Source: an uncultured Bacteroidia bacterium
GTDB taxonomy: Bacteria > Bacteroidota > Bacteroidia > Bacteroidales > UBA932
Assembly (NCBI GenBank): GCA_902781705.1
Contig: CACZKE010000016.1
Coordinates: forward strand, 1-64,000
Direction of reading: 5' to 3'
Length of the DNA: 64,000 nucleotides
Shown here: positions 25,671 to 34,388 of the stretch, piece by piece
Layout: every line of letters starts with the position of its first letter
Position numbering within the stretch: the first letter of the stretch is position 1
Position numbers and translations under genes: made by a program
The notes under the pieces: model-generated
Database searches by the model: none
Seen by the model: the letters and a program-made list of their open reading frames with translations, nothing else
Told to the model about the DNA's origin: nothing

Positions 25671-26939
25671 ATGGCAAAAGACAAAGAAAAGGAAGTAACC
25701 CTGATCGACGCGTTCAAGGACTTCAAGGAAGAGAAGAGCATCGACCGCCCCGTCATGCTGGGCGTGCTGAAGGACGTGTTCCTCACCCAACTCGCCAAGA
25801 CCTACGGCAGCGCCGACAACTTCGACGTAATCATCAACGTGGACAAGGGCGACTGTGAAATCTACCAGAACTTCGAGGTCGTGGAAAAGGTCGAGAACCC
25901 CGCCACCGAGATCACCGTCGATGAGATCGCGGCCGAGACCGGTGACGACGACTACGAGATCGGCGACACCTACACCCGCAAACTCAGTCTCTCCTCCTTC
26001 GGCCGCCGCGGCATCCTGAACATCCGCCAGAACCTCCAGGGCCGCATCATGGACATCGAGAAGGCCAATGTGTACAAGAAGTACTCCGGCAAGGTGGGCG
26101 AGATCTTCACCGGCGAGGTGTACCAGACCTGGAAGAACGAGGTCCTCATCCTGGACGAGGACGGCAACGAACTCAGCATGCCCAAGAGCGAGCAGATCCC
26201 GGGTGAGCGCTTCAAGAAGAACGACACCATCCGCGCCATCATCAAGAGCGTGGAGATGAAGAACAACACCACCCCGTACATCGTCCTGTCCCGGACGACC
26301 GATTCCTTCCTCGAGAAACTCTTCGAGATGGAGGTTCCTGAGATCTACGACGGGCTCATCACCGTGAAGAAGGTGGTCCGCATCCCGGGCGAGCGCGCCA
26401 AGGTGGCCGTGGAGTCCTATGACGACCGCATCGACCCGATCGGCGCCTGCATCGGCGTGAAGGGTTCCCGCATCATGGGCATCGTCCGCGAACTCCGCAA
26501 CGAGAACATCGACGTCATCCAGTGGACCGCGAACACCCAACTCATGATCACCCGCGCCCTGAATCCGGCCCGGATCTCCCGCATCGACCTGGGCGAAGGC
26601 CCCGAGGACAAGATCAAGGTCTATATGCAGGCCGAGGAAGTGAAGAAGGGCATCGGCAAGGGCGGTTGCAACATCAAACTCGCCGGCATGCTCGTGGGAC
26701 GCGAAATCGAAGTCTGGCGCGAACTCCCGCAGGACGAGGCCGAAGAGGAGGATGTCCTCCTGACCGAGTTCACGGACGACATCGACCCGTGGATCATCGA
26801 GCGCCTGCAGTCCATCGGCTGCGACACCGCACGCAGCGTCCTCGCCCTTTCGCCGGCCGACATCGCCAGCCGCGCCGACCTCGAGGACGAGACCGTGGAG
26901 GAAGTCTTCCAGATCCTGCGTTCCGAATTCGAAGACTAA
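25671..26939 (+). CDS. nusA: Transcription termination/antitermination factor NusA
   Basis: The 422-residue protein has an N-terminal RNA polymerase-binding domain (IDAFKDFKEEKSIDRPVMLG), S1 domain, KH1 with KVAVESYDDRIDPIGACIGV followed by KGSRI, and KH2 with KGIGKGGCNIKLAGMLVGRE. A short C-terminal extension contains helix-hairpin-helix-like sequence (LQSIGCDTARSVLALSPADI) ending in an acidic tail. NusA modulates pausing, termination and rRNA antitermination. The protein lacks the duplicated acidic repeats of E. coli NusA, as is normal outside proteobacteria. It lies between rimP and infB with short gaps (12 and 24 bp). Confidence 0.95.
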   Translation: MAKDKEKEVTLIDAFKDFKEEKSIDRPVMLGVLKDVFLTQLAKTYGSADNFDVIINVDKGDCEIYQNFEVVEKVENPATEITVDEIAAETGDDDYEIGDTYTRKLSLSSFGRRGILNIRQNLQGRIMDIEKANVYKKYSGKVGEIFTGEVYQTWKNEVLILDEDGNELSMPKSEQIPGERFKKNDTIRAIIKSVEMKNNTTPYIVLSRTTDSFLEKLFEMEVPEIYDGLITVKKVVRIPGERAKVAVESYDDRIDPIGACIGVKGSRIMGIVRELRNENIDVIQWTANTQLMITRALNPARISRIDLGEGPEDKIKVYMQAEEVKKGIGKGGCNIKLAGMLVGREIEVWRELPQDEAEEEDVLLTEFTDDIDPWIIERLQSIGCDTARSVLALSPADIASRADLEDETVEEVFQILRSEFED

Positions 26940-26963
26940 CTGATTAAAACTGGGGGTTACTAT

Positions 26964-29810
26964 ATGGCAGAAATCAGACTGAACAAACTTATCAAACAAT
27001 TCAATATCGGGCTGGACACCCTCGTGGACTTCCTCAATTCCAAGGGAGCCGGAATCGAGAATGCCAACCCGAACATGAAGGTCTCCGACGAGTATCTCGG
27101 GGAACTTCACAAGAAATTCGGCAAGGACCTCGAACTCAAGGAAGCCGCTGAGAAAGTGGACGTCAAACTCACTGAAATCCTGGACAAGGCCTCCAAGCGG
27201 CCCGCCTCCCGGGAAGAGGAGGACGACTACGAGCCGGAGCGCGTGACGGTGATCAAGAGCAACAATCTCTCCCGGGCCACCGTGGAGACCCAGCCCGCGC
27301 CGGCCGTGGAGCCGGAACCCGTCGTCGAACCCGAACCGGAACCCATCGTGGAGCCGGAGCCCGTCGTCGAACCCGAACCGGAGCCGGTCGTAGAGCCGGA
27401 ACCCGTCGTCGAACCGGAGCCCATCGTGGAACCGGAACCCGTTGTCGAGCCTGAGCCCGAACCGACCCCGGAACCGGAGCCCGTCGTCGAGCCCGAACCT
27501 GTCGTGGAACCGGAGCCCGTCATCGAGCCCGAGCCGGAACCGGCCCCGGAACCGGAGCCCGTCGCAGAACCCGAGACAACCGTCGCCGCCGCCGTGGAGA
27601 CTCCTTCCGCCCCGACCCCCGCGGAAACTCCCGCCCCGCAGGCGACGACCCAACTCAAGGTCGTCGGCAAGATCGACCTCACCCAGTTCGACCCCAAGAA
27701 GGGCAAGAAGCGCGAGCGCATCAAGGGCGGCGGATCCCAGAAGGTGGACGTCACCAAGGTCCAGGCCGACCGCAATCCCAAGAAGGACGCCGGCAACAAG
27801 AACGGCGGTGCCAAGAAGCAGGACCAGGCCGCATCCGGCAAGGGCCGCAAGCGCGGTAACGACCGCTTCGCCAAGCCCGTCCTCACCGAGGCCGAGCAGG
27901 AGGAGATGCAGAAGGAAATCCAGAAGCAGGTCAAGGAGACCTACGCCCGGATGAACGAGACGAAGAACAACTTCGGCGCGAAGCACCGCAAGGAGAAGCG
28001 CGAGATGGCCGCCATCCGTTCCCAGGAGGAGATGGAGCAGGCGATGGCCGAGAACAAGGTACTGAAAGTCACCGAGTTCGTGACGGTCAACGACCTCGCG
28101 ACCCTGATGAACAACACCCCGGTGGTGAAGGTCATCGGCGCCTGCATGTCCCTGGGTATGATGGTGTCCATCAACCAGCGCCTGGACGCGGAGACCCTCG
28201 TCCTGGTGGCCGAGGAATTCGGCTACAAGGTGGAATTCGTCACCGCCGAACTCACCAACGAGATCGAGCAGCAGGAGCCGGACAACGAGGAAGACCTCGT
28301 GGAGCGTCCGCCGGTCATCACCGTCATGGGCCATGTGGACCACGGTAAGACCTCCCTGCTGGACAACATCCGCAATACGAACGTCATCGCCGGCGAGGCG
28401 GGCGGCATCACCCAGCACATCGGTGCTTACAGCGTGAAGCTGGACAACGGCCGCCGCATCACCTTCCTGGACACCCCGGGCCACGAGGCCTTCACCGCCA
28501 TGCGTGCCCGCGGCGCCCAGATGACCGACCTCGCCATCATCATCGTCGCGGCCGACGACGCCGTGATGCCCCAGACCAAGGAGGCCATCGCCCACGCGCA
28601 GGCCGCCGGCGTCCCGATGGTGTTCGCCATCAACAAGATCGACAAGCCCGGCGCCAATCCCGACACCATCCGCCGCCAGCTCTCCGAGATGAACATCCTC
28701 GTGGAAGACTGGGGCGGCAAGTACCAGTGCCAGGAAATCTCCGCCAAGAAGGGCATCAACGTCGATAAACTCCTGGAGAAGGTCCTCTTCGAGACCGACC
28801 TCCTGGAACTCAAGGCCAATCCCAAGAAACTGGGCAGCGGCGCCGTCATCGAGTCCTCCCTGGACAAGGGCCGCGGCTACCTCGCCACCGTCCTCGTGCA
28901 GGACGGCACCATGCGGGTGGGCGACGTGATCATCTCCGGCAGCTACTACGGCCGCGTGAAGGCGATGTTCAACGAGCGCGGACAGAAGGTCAAGGAAGCC
29001 GGTCCTTCCACGCCGGTCTCCATCCTCGGCCTCAACGGCGCTCCCGCCGCCGGTGAGAAGTTCAACGTGATGACCGACGAGAAGGAGGCGAAGTCCATCG
29101 CCAACCGCCGCGAGCAGCTCCTCCGCATCCAGGGCATCAAGACCCAGAAGCACCTCACCCTTGAGGAGATCGGACGGCGTATCGCCATCGGCAACTTCAA
29201 GGAACTCAACGTCATCGTCAAGGGCGACGTGGACGGTTCCGTGGAGGCCCTCTCCGACTCCCTCATCAAGCTTTCCACCGAGGAAGTGCGCGTGAACGTG
29301 ATCCACAAGGCCGTGGGCGCCATCTCCGAGAGCGACGTCCTGCTGGCCGAGGCCTCCGACGCCGTGATCATCGGCTTCCAGGTCCGTCCTTCCGCCGAGG
29401 CGCGCCGCGCCGCGGAGAAGGAGGGAATCGAAATCCGCCTCTACTCCGTCATCTACGACTGTATCAACGAAGTCAAGGAAGGTATCGAGGGTATGCTCGA
29501 GCCGGAGAAGAAGGAGGAGGTCACCGCCACCGCCGAGGTCAAGCAGACCTTCAAGATCTCCAAGGTGGGCACCATCGCCGGCTGCCAGGTCAAGGAAGGC
29601 AAACTCACGGCCAAGGCCCAGGTACGCCTCATCCGCGACGGCATCGTGGTCTATACCGGCGCCCTCGCCTCCCTGCAGCGCGGCAAGGACGACGCCAAGG
29701 AAGTGGCCGCCGGCTTCGAGTGCGGCTGCGCCCTGGAGCGCTTCAACGACATCCACATCGGCGACGTCATCGAGGCCTTCACCGTCGTGGAGATCAAGAG
29801 AAGCCTGTAA
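26964..29810 (+). CDS. infB: Translation initiation factor IF-2
   Basis: IF-2 is the GTPase that brings fMet-tRNA to the 30S subunit and promotes subunit joining. The 948-residue protein begins with an IF2_N domain ([20 protein letters not shown]). Residues of about 110-210 are a repetitive acidic stretch of [10 protein letters not shown] and IVEPEP units, followed by a Lys-rich stretch. A second IF2_N domain precedes the G domain, with [16 protein letters not shown] and NKIDKPG. Domains II-IV follow, with the fMet-tRNA-binding C-terminus near [20 protein letters not shown]. The EP-rich linker is low complexity and of a type that varies in length between strains. Confidence 0.96.
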   Translation: MAEIRLNKLIKQFNIGLDTLVDFLNSKGAGIENANPNMKVSDEYLGELHKKFGKDLELKEAAEKVDVKLTEILDKASKRPASREEEDDYEPERVTVIKSNNLSRATVETQPAPAVEPEPVVEPEPEPIVEPEPVVEPEPEPVVEPEPVVEPEPIVEPEPVVEPEPEPTPEPEPVVEPEPVVEPEPVIEPEPEPAPEPEPVAEPETTVAAAVETPSAPTPAETPAPQATTQLKVVGKIDLTQFDPKKGKKRERIKGGGSQKVDVTKVQADRNPKKDAGNKNGGAKKQDQAASGKGRKRGNDRFAKPVLTEAEQEEMQKEIQKQVKETYARMNETKNNFGAKHRKEKREMAAIRSQEEMEQAMAENKVLKVTEFVTVNDLATLMNNTPVVKVIGACMSLGMMVSINQRLDAETLVLVAEEFGYKVEFVTAELTNEIEQQEPDNEEDLVERPPVITVMGHVDHGKTSLLDNIRNTNVIAGEAGGITQHIGAYSVKLDNGRRITFLDTPGHEAFTAMRARGAQMTDLAIIIVAADDAVMPQTKEAIAHAQAAGVPMVFAINKIDKPGANPDTIRRQLSEMNILVEDWGGKYQCQEISAKKGINVDKLLEKVLFETDLLELKANPKKLGSGAVIESSLDKGRGYLATVLVQDGTMRVGDVIISGSYYGRVKAMFNERGQKVKEAGPSTPVSILGLNGAPAAGEKFNVMTDEKEAKSIANRREQLLRIQGIKTQKHLTLEEIGRRIAIGNFKELNVIVKGDVDGSVEALSDSLIKLSTEEVRVNVIHKAVGAISESDVLLAEASDAVIIGFQVRPSAEARRAAEKEGIEIRLYSVIYDCINEVKEGIEGMLEPEKKEEVTATAEVKQTFKISKVGTIAGCQVKEGKLTAKAQVRLIRDGIVVYTGALASLQRGKDDAKEVAAGFECGCALERFNDIHIGDVIEAFTVVEIKRSL

Positions 29811-29814
29811 GGTT

Positions 29815-31581
29815 ATGAATATCAGAAATATCCGCCTTTTGGCGATTGTCACGCTCGCTTTTGCGGGCGTGTCCTGTAAACCGGACAGGATCGTGGAGAA
29901 AACCGTCTCCGTGACGGGCGTGGCCGTCTCTCCGGTCACGGCCTCCCTGGAGATCGGCGAAACCTTGCAGTTGGAGGCGACCGTCTCCCCGGCTGATGCG
30001 ACCGTCAGGGACGTGGAATGGTCGTCCAACAACGAAGCGGCCGCCACCGTGGATGCGAAAGGCCTCGTCACGGCCGTCGCCGCGGGCAACGCGAGCATCA
30101 CCGTCACCACCCGGGACGGCGGATACTCCGCCCGCAGCCGGATTACCGTGAAGTCCAAGGACGATCCCGAGCCCCAGCCGAACCCGAACCCGGAGCCGCA
30201 ACCCCAGCCGCATCCGGGAACCCTCCGGACTTGGGAGGATACCGGTGCCGATGTCCCCCGCCACCCCACGTACAACGCCGTTACGGACGTGAAGGATTTC
30301 CCCCGCATCGACATCACCTGGGAACAGGAGACCCAGCGCCTGGCGGAAGGCGAATACACCTGGGTGGACGGAACCGTCCGCTTCCGGGACCCCAAGGGCA
30401 TGTACAAGGATGACGATGACACGGCCTACGAAACCGACTCCCAGGTACTCCAGATGCGGATCCGCGGCCGCGGGAACACCTCCTACGACGCCGAGGGCGG
30501 CATCAAGCACTCCTACAAGATCAAACTCGCCGAGCATCGGAAAGTGTTCGGGATGAAGGGCGACAAGGACTGGATCCTGCTGGCCGACGTCCAGGATCCG
30601 AGCCTGCTGCGGAACGCGGTAGCCCTCCGCATCTCCCGCCTCGTGTCCATGCCCTGGACTCCGAAGTACCGCGCCGTCGAAGTCTATTTCAACGGCAACT
30701 ACGGCGGCTGCTACCTGTTGGTGGAAGGCAAGGAGGTGGACCGGGAGAACAAGATTCCCATCACGGTCGTGGGCCCCGGTGAAACCGACGGCGGGTATCT
30801 CCTGGAAATCGACAACAAGGGCGACTACGACCGGTATTTCCGCACGGAGACCTTCCAGAAGAAGATCAAGTTCAAGGAGCCGGAATTCGGCGACCGCTAC
30901 AATCCGGACAATTCGGCCGACGCCGTGGCCCAGATCGACTATATCACCGGCTACGTCAACGACGTGGAGCGCCTCCTGAAGGAGCGCGCCTTCGATCCCG
31001 AAACCGGTTACCAGTCCAAACTGGACCTGTACACCTTCATCGGGAACTACATCGTTCAGGAGCTGACCATGAACGTGGACGGCGGCATGCGCCTTTCCAC
31101 CTACTTCGCCAAGGACAAGGACACCAAGCTGTTCATGCCCATGGTGTGGGACTTCGACCTCTCCCTGGGCAACTGCTCCTACATCGGGAATGACTTCAAC
31201 CTGGACTACGGCATGGACGGTCCCAAGGGATGGTTCATCAAGATCCGGGGAGGCTCCTTCGAGAACGGCGACTGGGACGGTTCCCAGAAGAGTTACTACC
31301 AGTACCTGTTCGAGGATCCGCTCTTCGTGGCGGCCCTCAAGGAGCGCTGGAACCTCGTGAAGCCCCGGCTGGACATGATTCCGGACTTCATCGACAAGAT
31401 GGCGGAGTACAACAAGCCGGCCTACGACCACAACGTGACCGCCAGGAAGAATCCCCGCGCCGCCCGCTGGGCCTACAATCCCCCGGACAACTTCACCTCC
31501 TGGTCGGAGGCGGTCGCCTACATGAAGGATTTCTACACCCAGCGCCTCGCGTGGCTGGACACGGAAATCAACAAGTTATAG
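29815..31581 (+). CDS. CotH-kinase-family lipoprotein with N-terminal Big2 domain
   Basis: The 588-residue protein has a lipoprotein signal (lipobox GVSC, Cys 21). Residues of about 30-115 form a bacterial Ig-like Big2 domain (VTASLEIGETLQLEATVSPA). A Pro-rich linker (PQPNPNPEPQPQPHP) leads to a CotH domain with RIRGRGNTSY, GDKDWILLADVQDPSLLRNA and VWDFDLSLGN; the last holds the metal-binding Asp residues. CotH proteins are atypical protein kinases in spore formers; in Bacteroidota they are surface proteins of unknown substrate. The ATG lies only 4 bp after the infB stop, so it is probably read through from the translation-factor operon, an unusual neighbour. Confidence 0.82.
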   Translation: MNIRNIRLLAIVTLAFAGVSCKPDRIVEKTVSVTGVAVSPVTASLEIGETLQLEATVSPADATVRDVEWSSNNEAAATVDAKGLVTAVAAGNASITVTTRDGGYSARSRITVKSKDDPEPQPNPNPEPQPQPHPGTLRTWEDTGADVPRHPTYNAVTDVKDFPRIDITWEQETQRLAEGEYTWVDGTVRFRDPKGMYKDDDDTAYETDSQVLQMRIRGRGNTSYDAEGGIKHSYKIKLAEHRKVFGMKGDKDWILLADVQDPSLLRNAVALRISRLVSMPWTPKYRAVEVYFNGNYGGCYLLVEGKEVDRENKIPITVVGPGETDGGYLLEIDNKGDYDRYFRTETFQKKIKFKEPEFGDRYNPDNSADAVAQIDYITGYVNDVERLLKERAFDPETGYQSKLDLYTFIGNYIVQELTMNVDGGMRLSTYFAKDKDTKLFMPMVWDFDLSLGNCSYIGNDFNLDYGMDGPKGWFIKIRGGSFENGDWDGSQKSYYQYLFEDPLFVAALKERWNLVKPRLDMIPDFIDKMAEYNKPAYDHNVTARKNPRAARWAYNPPDNFTSWSEAVAYMKDFYTQRLAWLDTEINKL

Positions 31582-32745
31582 CAGCAGAAGCAGCGCCAGG
31601 AGGTACAGGGCGAATCCCTGGGCCTTGATACGGCGCTTCACCGTGAAGTCGGTGAAAGCATCCACCGGGTCCCTTTCCAGGAGACCCGACCACTCGGAGC
31701 CTGAAGGAACGTCCTTCGGGCTCCATTTGGAAATGATCTCGCCGTTGTCGATATAGGTCGCACCCCCGTTGGCCCGGTTCAGGGTGATGAGGGGCTTGTA
31801 ATCGCCATAGTACACCGGAAAGTCCTGCGGAATGCCCTCGCCGGGGACCGTGAGGACAAGCGGCGTGGCGCCCTGGGCGCGGACATCGGCCGCCTGCTCC
31901 CGGATCGAGGGCCAATCGGCCTTGCCGGGGTCGTACACGGAGAGAGTCACGACCTTGCCCAGCACGGCCATTTCGTCCTGATAGGTTCCCTCCGCATCGC
32001 GAAAGGAAAGGACGGGCTTGTCCTCGCTTCGATAGACGCTGCGGCTCAGGGTATCCACCCCCACGAAGGTCCAGGTGGAATCCGGGAGGTTTTCCAGCGA
32101 GAAGGAGCCCCGCTGGCCGTCCCGCTCGTAGATGAAGGTCGGGACCTTGCCGTCCATCGCCTGGTAGTCGTTGTCCAGGGAGGCGAAAAGTTCGGCACCG
32201 GGCTTGAACTCCGTATAGTCGATCATCGGCAGGTGCCGCGCATTGAACCAGAGGGCGAAAACGAGGGACGGGACGGCGAGCCAGAAGGCCACGACCTTTC
32301 CCTTCCGGGGCACGCCGAAGTTCTGGAACGGCACGAAGGCGATGAGCGCGAGCACCAGCAGGACGACGTTTTTCCAGAAAGTCTGGGCGTGCGTCAGATG
32401 GATAGCCTCCCCGAAGCAGCCGCAGTCCATGACCGGATTCGCGATCCAGAGGATGAGGGTGACGACGGTGAAGAAGACGACCATGACCGAGGCGACGACG
32501 GCCGTCAATTTCCGGTACACGCCGGTGATGAGCGCCGCACCGGTGATGCTCTCCAGCAGGGCCAGACCCATGCCCAAGGGCTTCGACAGCCCCTGCAGGA
32601 ATCCGATGTGGAAGAACTTGAAGTATTCGCTCACGATGAGCCCCGTACCCACCGGGTCCAGCAGCTTGAAAAGGCCGGAGAACAGGAAGGTCAGGCCGAT
32701 GAGGACGGCGCACAGGCGCCGCAGTCTATGATGGGCTTTTTTCAT
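31576..32745 (-). CDS. DoxX/MauE-like membrane protein of the BT_3928 type
   Basis: This 389-residue protein has four or five N-terminal transmembrane helices with DoxX-like features (LIGLTFLFSGLFKLLDPVGT and ANPVMDCGCFGEAIHLTHAQ, which contains a Cys pair), then a soluble region of about 180 residues with thioredoxin-like strand order but no CxxC, and a final hydrophobic helix (YLLALLLLL). Proteins of this architecture are widespread in Bacteroidales next to tmk, often named BT_3928 family. A role in a membrane redox or quinone process is guessed from DoxX/MauE relatives. The start overlaps the tmk stop by four bases and the 3' end overlaps the cotH-like gene by six. Confidence 0.75.
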   Translation of the reverse strand: MKKAHHRLRRLCAVLIGLTFLFSGLFKLLDPVGTGLIVSEYFKFFHIGFLQGLSKPLGMGLALLESITGAALITGVYRKLTAVVASVMVVFFTVVTLILWIANPVMDCGCFGEAIHLTHAQTFWKNVVLLVLALIAFVPFQNFGVPRKGKVVAFWLAVPSLVFALWFNARHLPMIDYTEFKPGAELFASLDNDYQAMDGKVPTFIYERDGQRGSFSLENLPDSTWTFVGVDTLSRSVYRSEDKPVLSFRDAEGTYQDEMAVLGKVVTLSVYDPGKADWPSIREQAADVRAQGATPLVLTVPGEGIPQDFPVYYGDYKPLITLNRANGGATYIDNGEIISKWSPKDVPSGSEWSGLLERDPVDAFTDFTVKRRIKAQGFALYLLALLLLL

Positions 32746-33422
32746 ACGAGGACAGGATCGACGGCCGCACGGACCTTGGTGAAAATATCGTCGGGGGGAA
32801 GCATCCGGCCATCCGCGTCAGCGCAGTCGATGCGGAGGAAATGCGGGTCGCGGGCCGCCTCGGAGCGGTACAGGTCGCGGACGGCCTCCTGGAAACGGAT
32901 GTCCGCCTCGTGGATGTCCTGCGCGCCGTGCAGATAGCCTCGGTCGGCCCCTTCCCGGTGCGCCGCGAGACTCTTTTCCACAAAGCCGATGGGGACGTCC
33001 AGGAACAGGTTCAGGTCGGGTTCCGGGAGGTCGAACTCACCGTATTCCGTGTCGAAGATCCAGTTGCGGAGCCGGGTCCGTTCGCCGCCCTGCGGAAGCT
33101 TCGCGCACTGGTAGGCGATGTTGGAATACACGTAGCGGTCCAGCAGGACCACCTTCCCCGCATCCAGCGCCGCCCGCATTTCGGGCACGGCACGATGCCG
33201 GTCCTCGGCGAACAGGAGGGCCACCAGCTGCGGATGCACGGCCTCGATGCTGCCGAACTCCCCTTTCAGGAAGCGGCCGATGAGGTCTCCGTACACCGGA
33301 GCGTCATACCGCGGGAAATGGATGTATTCCAGCGCTCCGCAGCGCTGCGTCAGGTATTCCTTCAGTTTCTTGACCTGGGTGGACTTCCCCGCCCCGTCCA
33401 GGCCTTCCACGACGATGAGCAT
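32742..33422 (-). CDS. tmk: Thymidylate kinase
   Basis: The 226-residue enzyme phosphorylates dTMP to dTDP. The P-loop is EGLDGAGKST (Gly 7 to Thr 15), the DR(Y/H) motif is LLDRYVYSNIAYQ, and the LID region lies around EKSLAAHREGADRGYLHGAQ, with the substrate-binding FPRYDAP near the start. It is slightly longer than E. coli Tmk (213 residues), as is common in Bacteroidota. Its promoter overlaps the divergent folP promoter, and it is translationally coupled to the DoxX-like gene. Confidence 0.92.
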   Translation of the reverse strand: MLIVVEGLDGAGKSTQVKKLKEYLTQRCGALEYIHFPRYDAPVYGDLIGRFLKGEFGSIEAVHPQLVALLFAEDRHRAVPEMRAALDAGKVVLLDRYVYSNIAYQCAKLPQGGERTRLRNWIFDTEYGEFDLPEPDLNLFLDVPIGFVEKSLAAHREGADRGYLHGAQDIHEADIRFQEAVRDLYRSEAARDPHFLRIDCADADGRMLPPDDIFTKVRAAVDPVLV

Positions 33423-33441
33423 GATTTTTCGTTTAATCTCA

Positions 33442-33449
33442 CAAATATA
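33442..33449 (-). promoter_or_regulatory. -7 box TATATTTG of tmk
   Basis: A perfect minus-strand box 19 bases before the tmk ATG. It lies two bases from the plus-strand folP box, so the two RNA polymerases would collide. Confidence 0.7.
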
Positions 33450-33451
33450 AC

Positions 33452-33459
33452 TATTTTTG
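33452..33459 (+). promoter_or_regulatory. -7 box TATTTTTG of folP
   Basis: A perfect plus-strand box only four bases before the folP ATG at 33464. The expected transcription start is at or next to the A of the ATG, so the mRNA should be leaderless. Confidence 0.65.
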
Positions 33460-33463
33460 CGTT

Positions 33464-34264
33464 ATGAATCCGAAAATCCAGATCCTCGGCATCGTGAACC
33501 TCACGGACGACTCGTACTACGCACCGAGCCGCGTCGGGTCGTGCGATGCGCTCGTAGAGCGCGTCGGTCAGATGGTTGCGGAAGGGATGGACATCGTGGA
33601 TATCGGCGCCTGTTCCACGCGGCCGGGTTCCCGACCCGTGGGGGCGGAGGAAGAATGGCGGCGGCTGGAGCCGGCCCTGCAGGCGCTCCGGAAGGCGTTT
33701 CCGGAGCTGCCGGTTTCCATCGACACCTACTGGTCCACGGTGGTGGCGCGGGTTTACGACCTCATCGGCCCGTTCACGGTCAACGACATCTCGGCCGGCG
33801 CGTTCGATCCTTCGATGCTCCCGCTCGTCGGAGGGCTCGGGCTCCCCTACATCGCCATGCATATGCGCGGGACGCCGGAGACGATGCAGTCCCTGACGGA
33901 CTATCCGGACGGGGTGACGGCGGAGGTACTGCGGTATTTTCAGGAGTTTGCTATCCGGGCGGCCGAGGCAGGCATCGAGGACTGGGTCCTGGACCCGGGC
34001 TTCGGCTTTGCCAAGACCGTGGAACAGAACTGGACATTGCTGGAAGAACTGGACCGGCTGCAGGTCCTCCGGCATCCCATCCTCGTGGGCATCTCCCGCA
34101 AAAGCATGATTTACAAGCGATTCAGCATCACGCCCGAAGAATCCCTCCCCGCCACGCAAGTCGCCCACTACATGGCGCTGGAGCGAGGCGCTACTTATCT
34201 CCGCGTCCACGACGTCGCGGAGGCACGAAGGACGGTTTCTGTCTACACGAGCGAAAGGGTCTGA
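33464..34264 (+). CDS. folP: Dihydropteroate synthase
   Basis: FolP joins p-aminobenzoate to dihydropterin pyrophosphate in folate synthesis and is the sulfonamide target. The 266-residue TIM barrel shows the N-terminal GIVNLTDDSYYAPSR (a divergent version of NVTPDSF), the DIGACSTRPGSRPVG pterin loop, SIDTYW, NDISAG, MHMRGTPETMQ, and DPGFGFAKTVEQNW with the closing RVHDVAE. The Pro of NVTPDS is replaced by Asp, which also occurs in some Bacteroidota. Its own promoter is divergent from tmk, and a GGGTC/GACCC hairpin without T-tail lies at the stop. Confidence 0.9.
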   Translation: MNPKIQILGIVNLTDDSYYAPSRVGSCDALVERVGQMVAEGMDIVDIGACSTRPGSRPVGAEEEWRRLEPALQALRKAFPELPVSIDTYWSTVVARVYDLIGPFTVNDISAGAFDPSMLPLVGGLGLPYIAMHMRGTPETMQSLTDYPDGVTAEVLRYFQEFAIRAAEAGIEDWVLDPGFGFAKTVEQNWTLLEELDRLQVLRHPILVGISRKSMIYKRFSITPEESLPATQVAHYMALERGATYLRVHDVAEARRTVSVYTSERV

Positions 34265-34365
34265 GACCCTGACTGGGAACGGAGGCTCCATTATGATTCC
34301 CGCTCATACTGGTGAGAATCCGGAATGTCCGGTGACTGTTTGCTTGGGATCAGGCCGTTTTTTAT

Positions 34366-34373
34366 TATATTTG
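34366..34373 (+). promoter_or_regulatory. -7 box TATATTTG of the TPR regulator
   Basis: A perfect box 15 bases before ATG 34389, in an AT-rich patch after a TTTG at 34339-34342. It fixes the start at MNRTFSLL rather than the earlier frame opening at 34293. Confidence 0.7.
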
Positions 34374-34388
34374 CACAAAGCGCATGTA

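Noticed and set aside
25119..30422. A 1767-codon open frame on the minus strand covering rimP, nusA, infB and part of the cotH-like gene
   Set aside because: The plus-strand genes are well-known proteins with intact domains, and the antisense frame is low complexity with runs of Leu, Asp, Val and His. It is a by-product of strong codon bias in G+C-rich genes.
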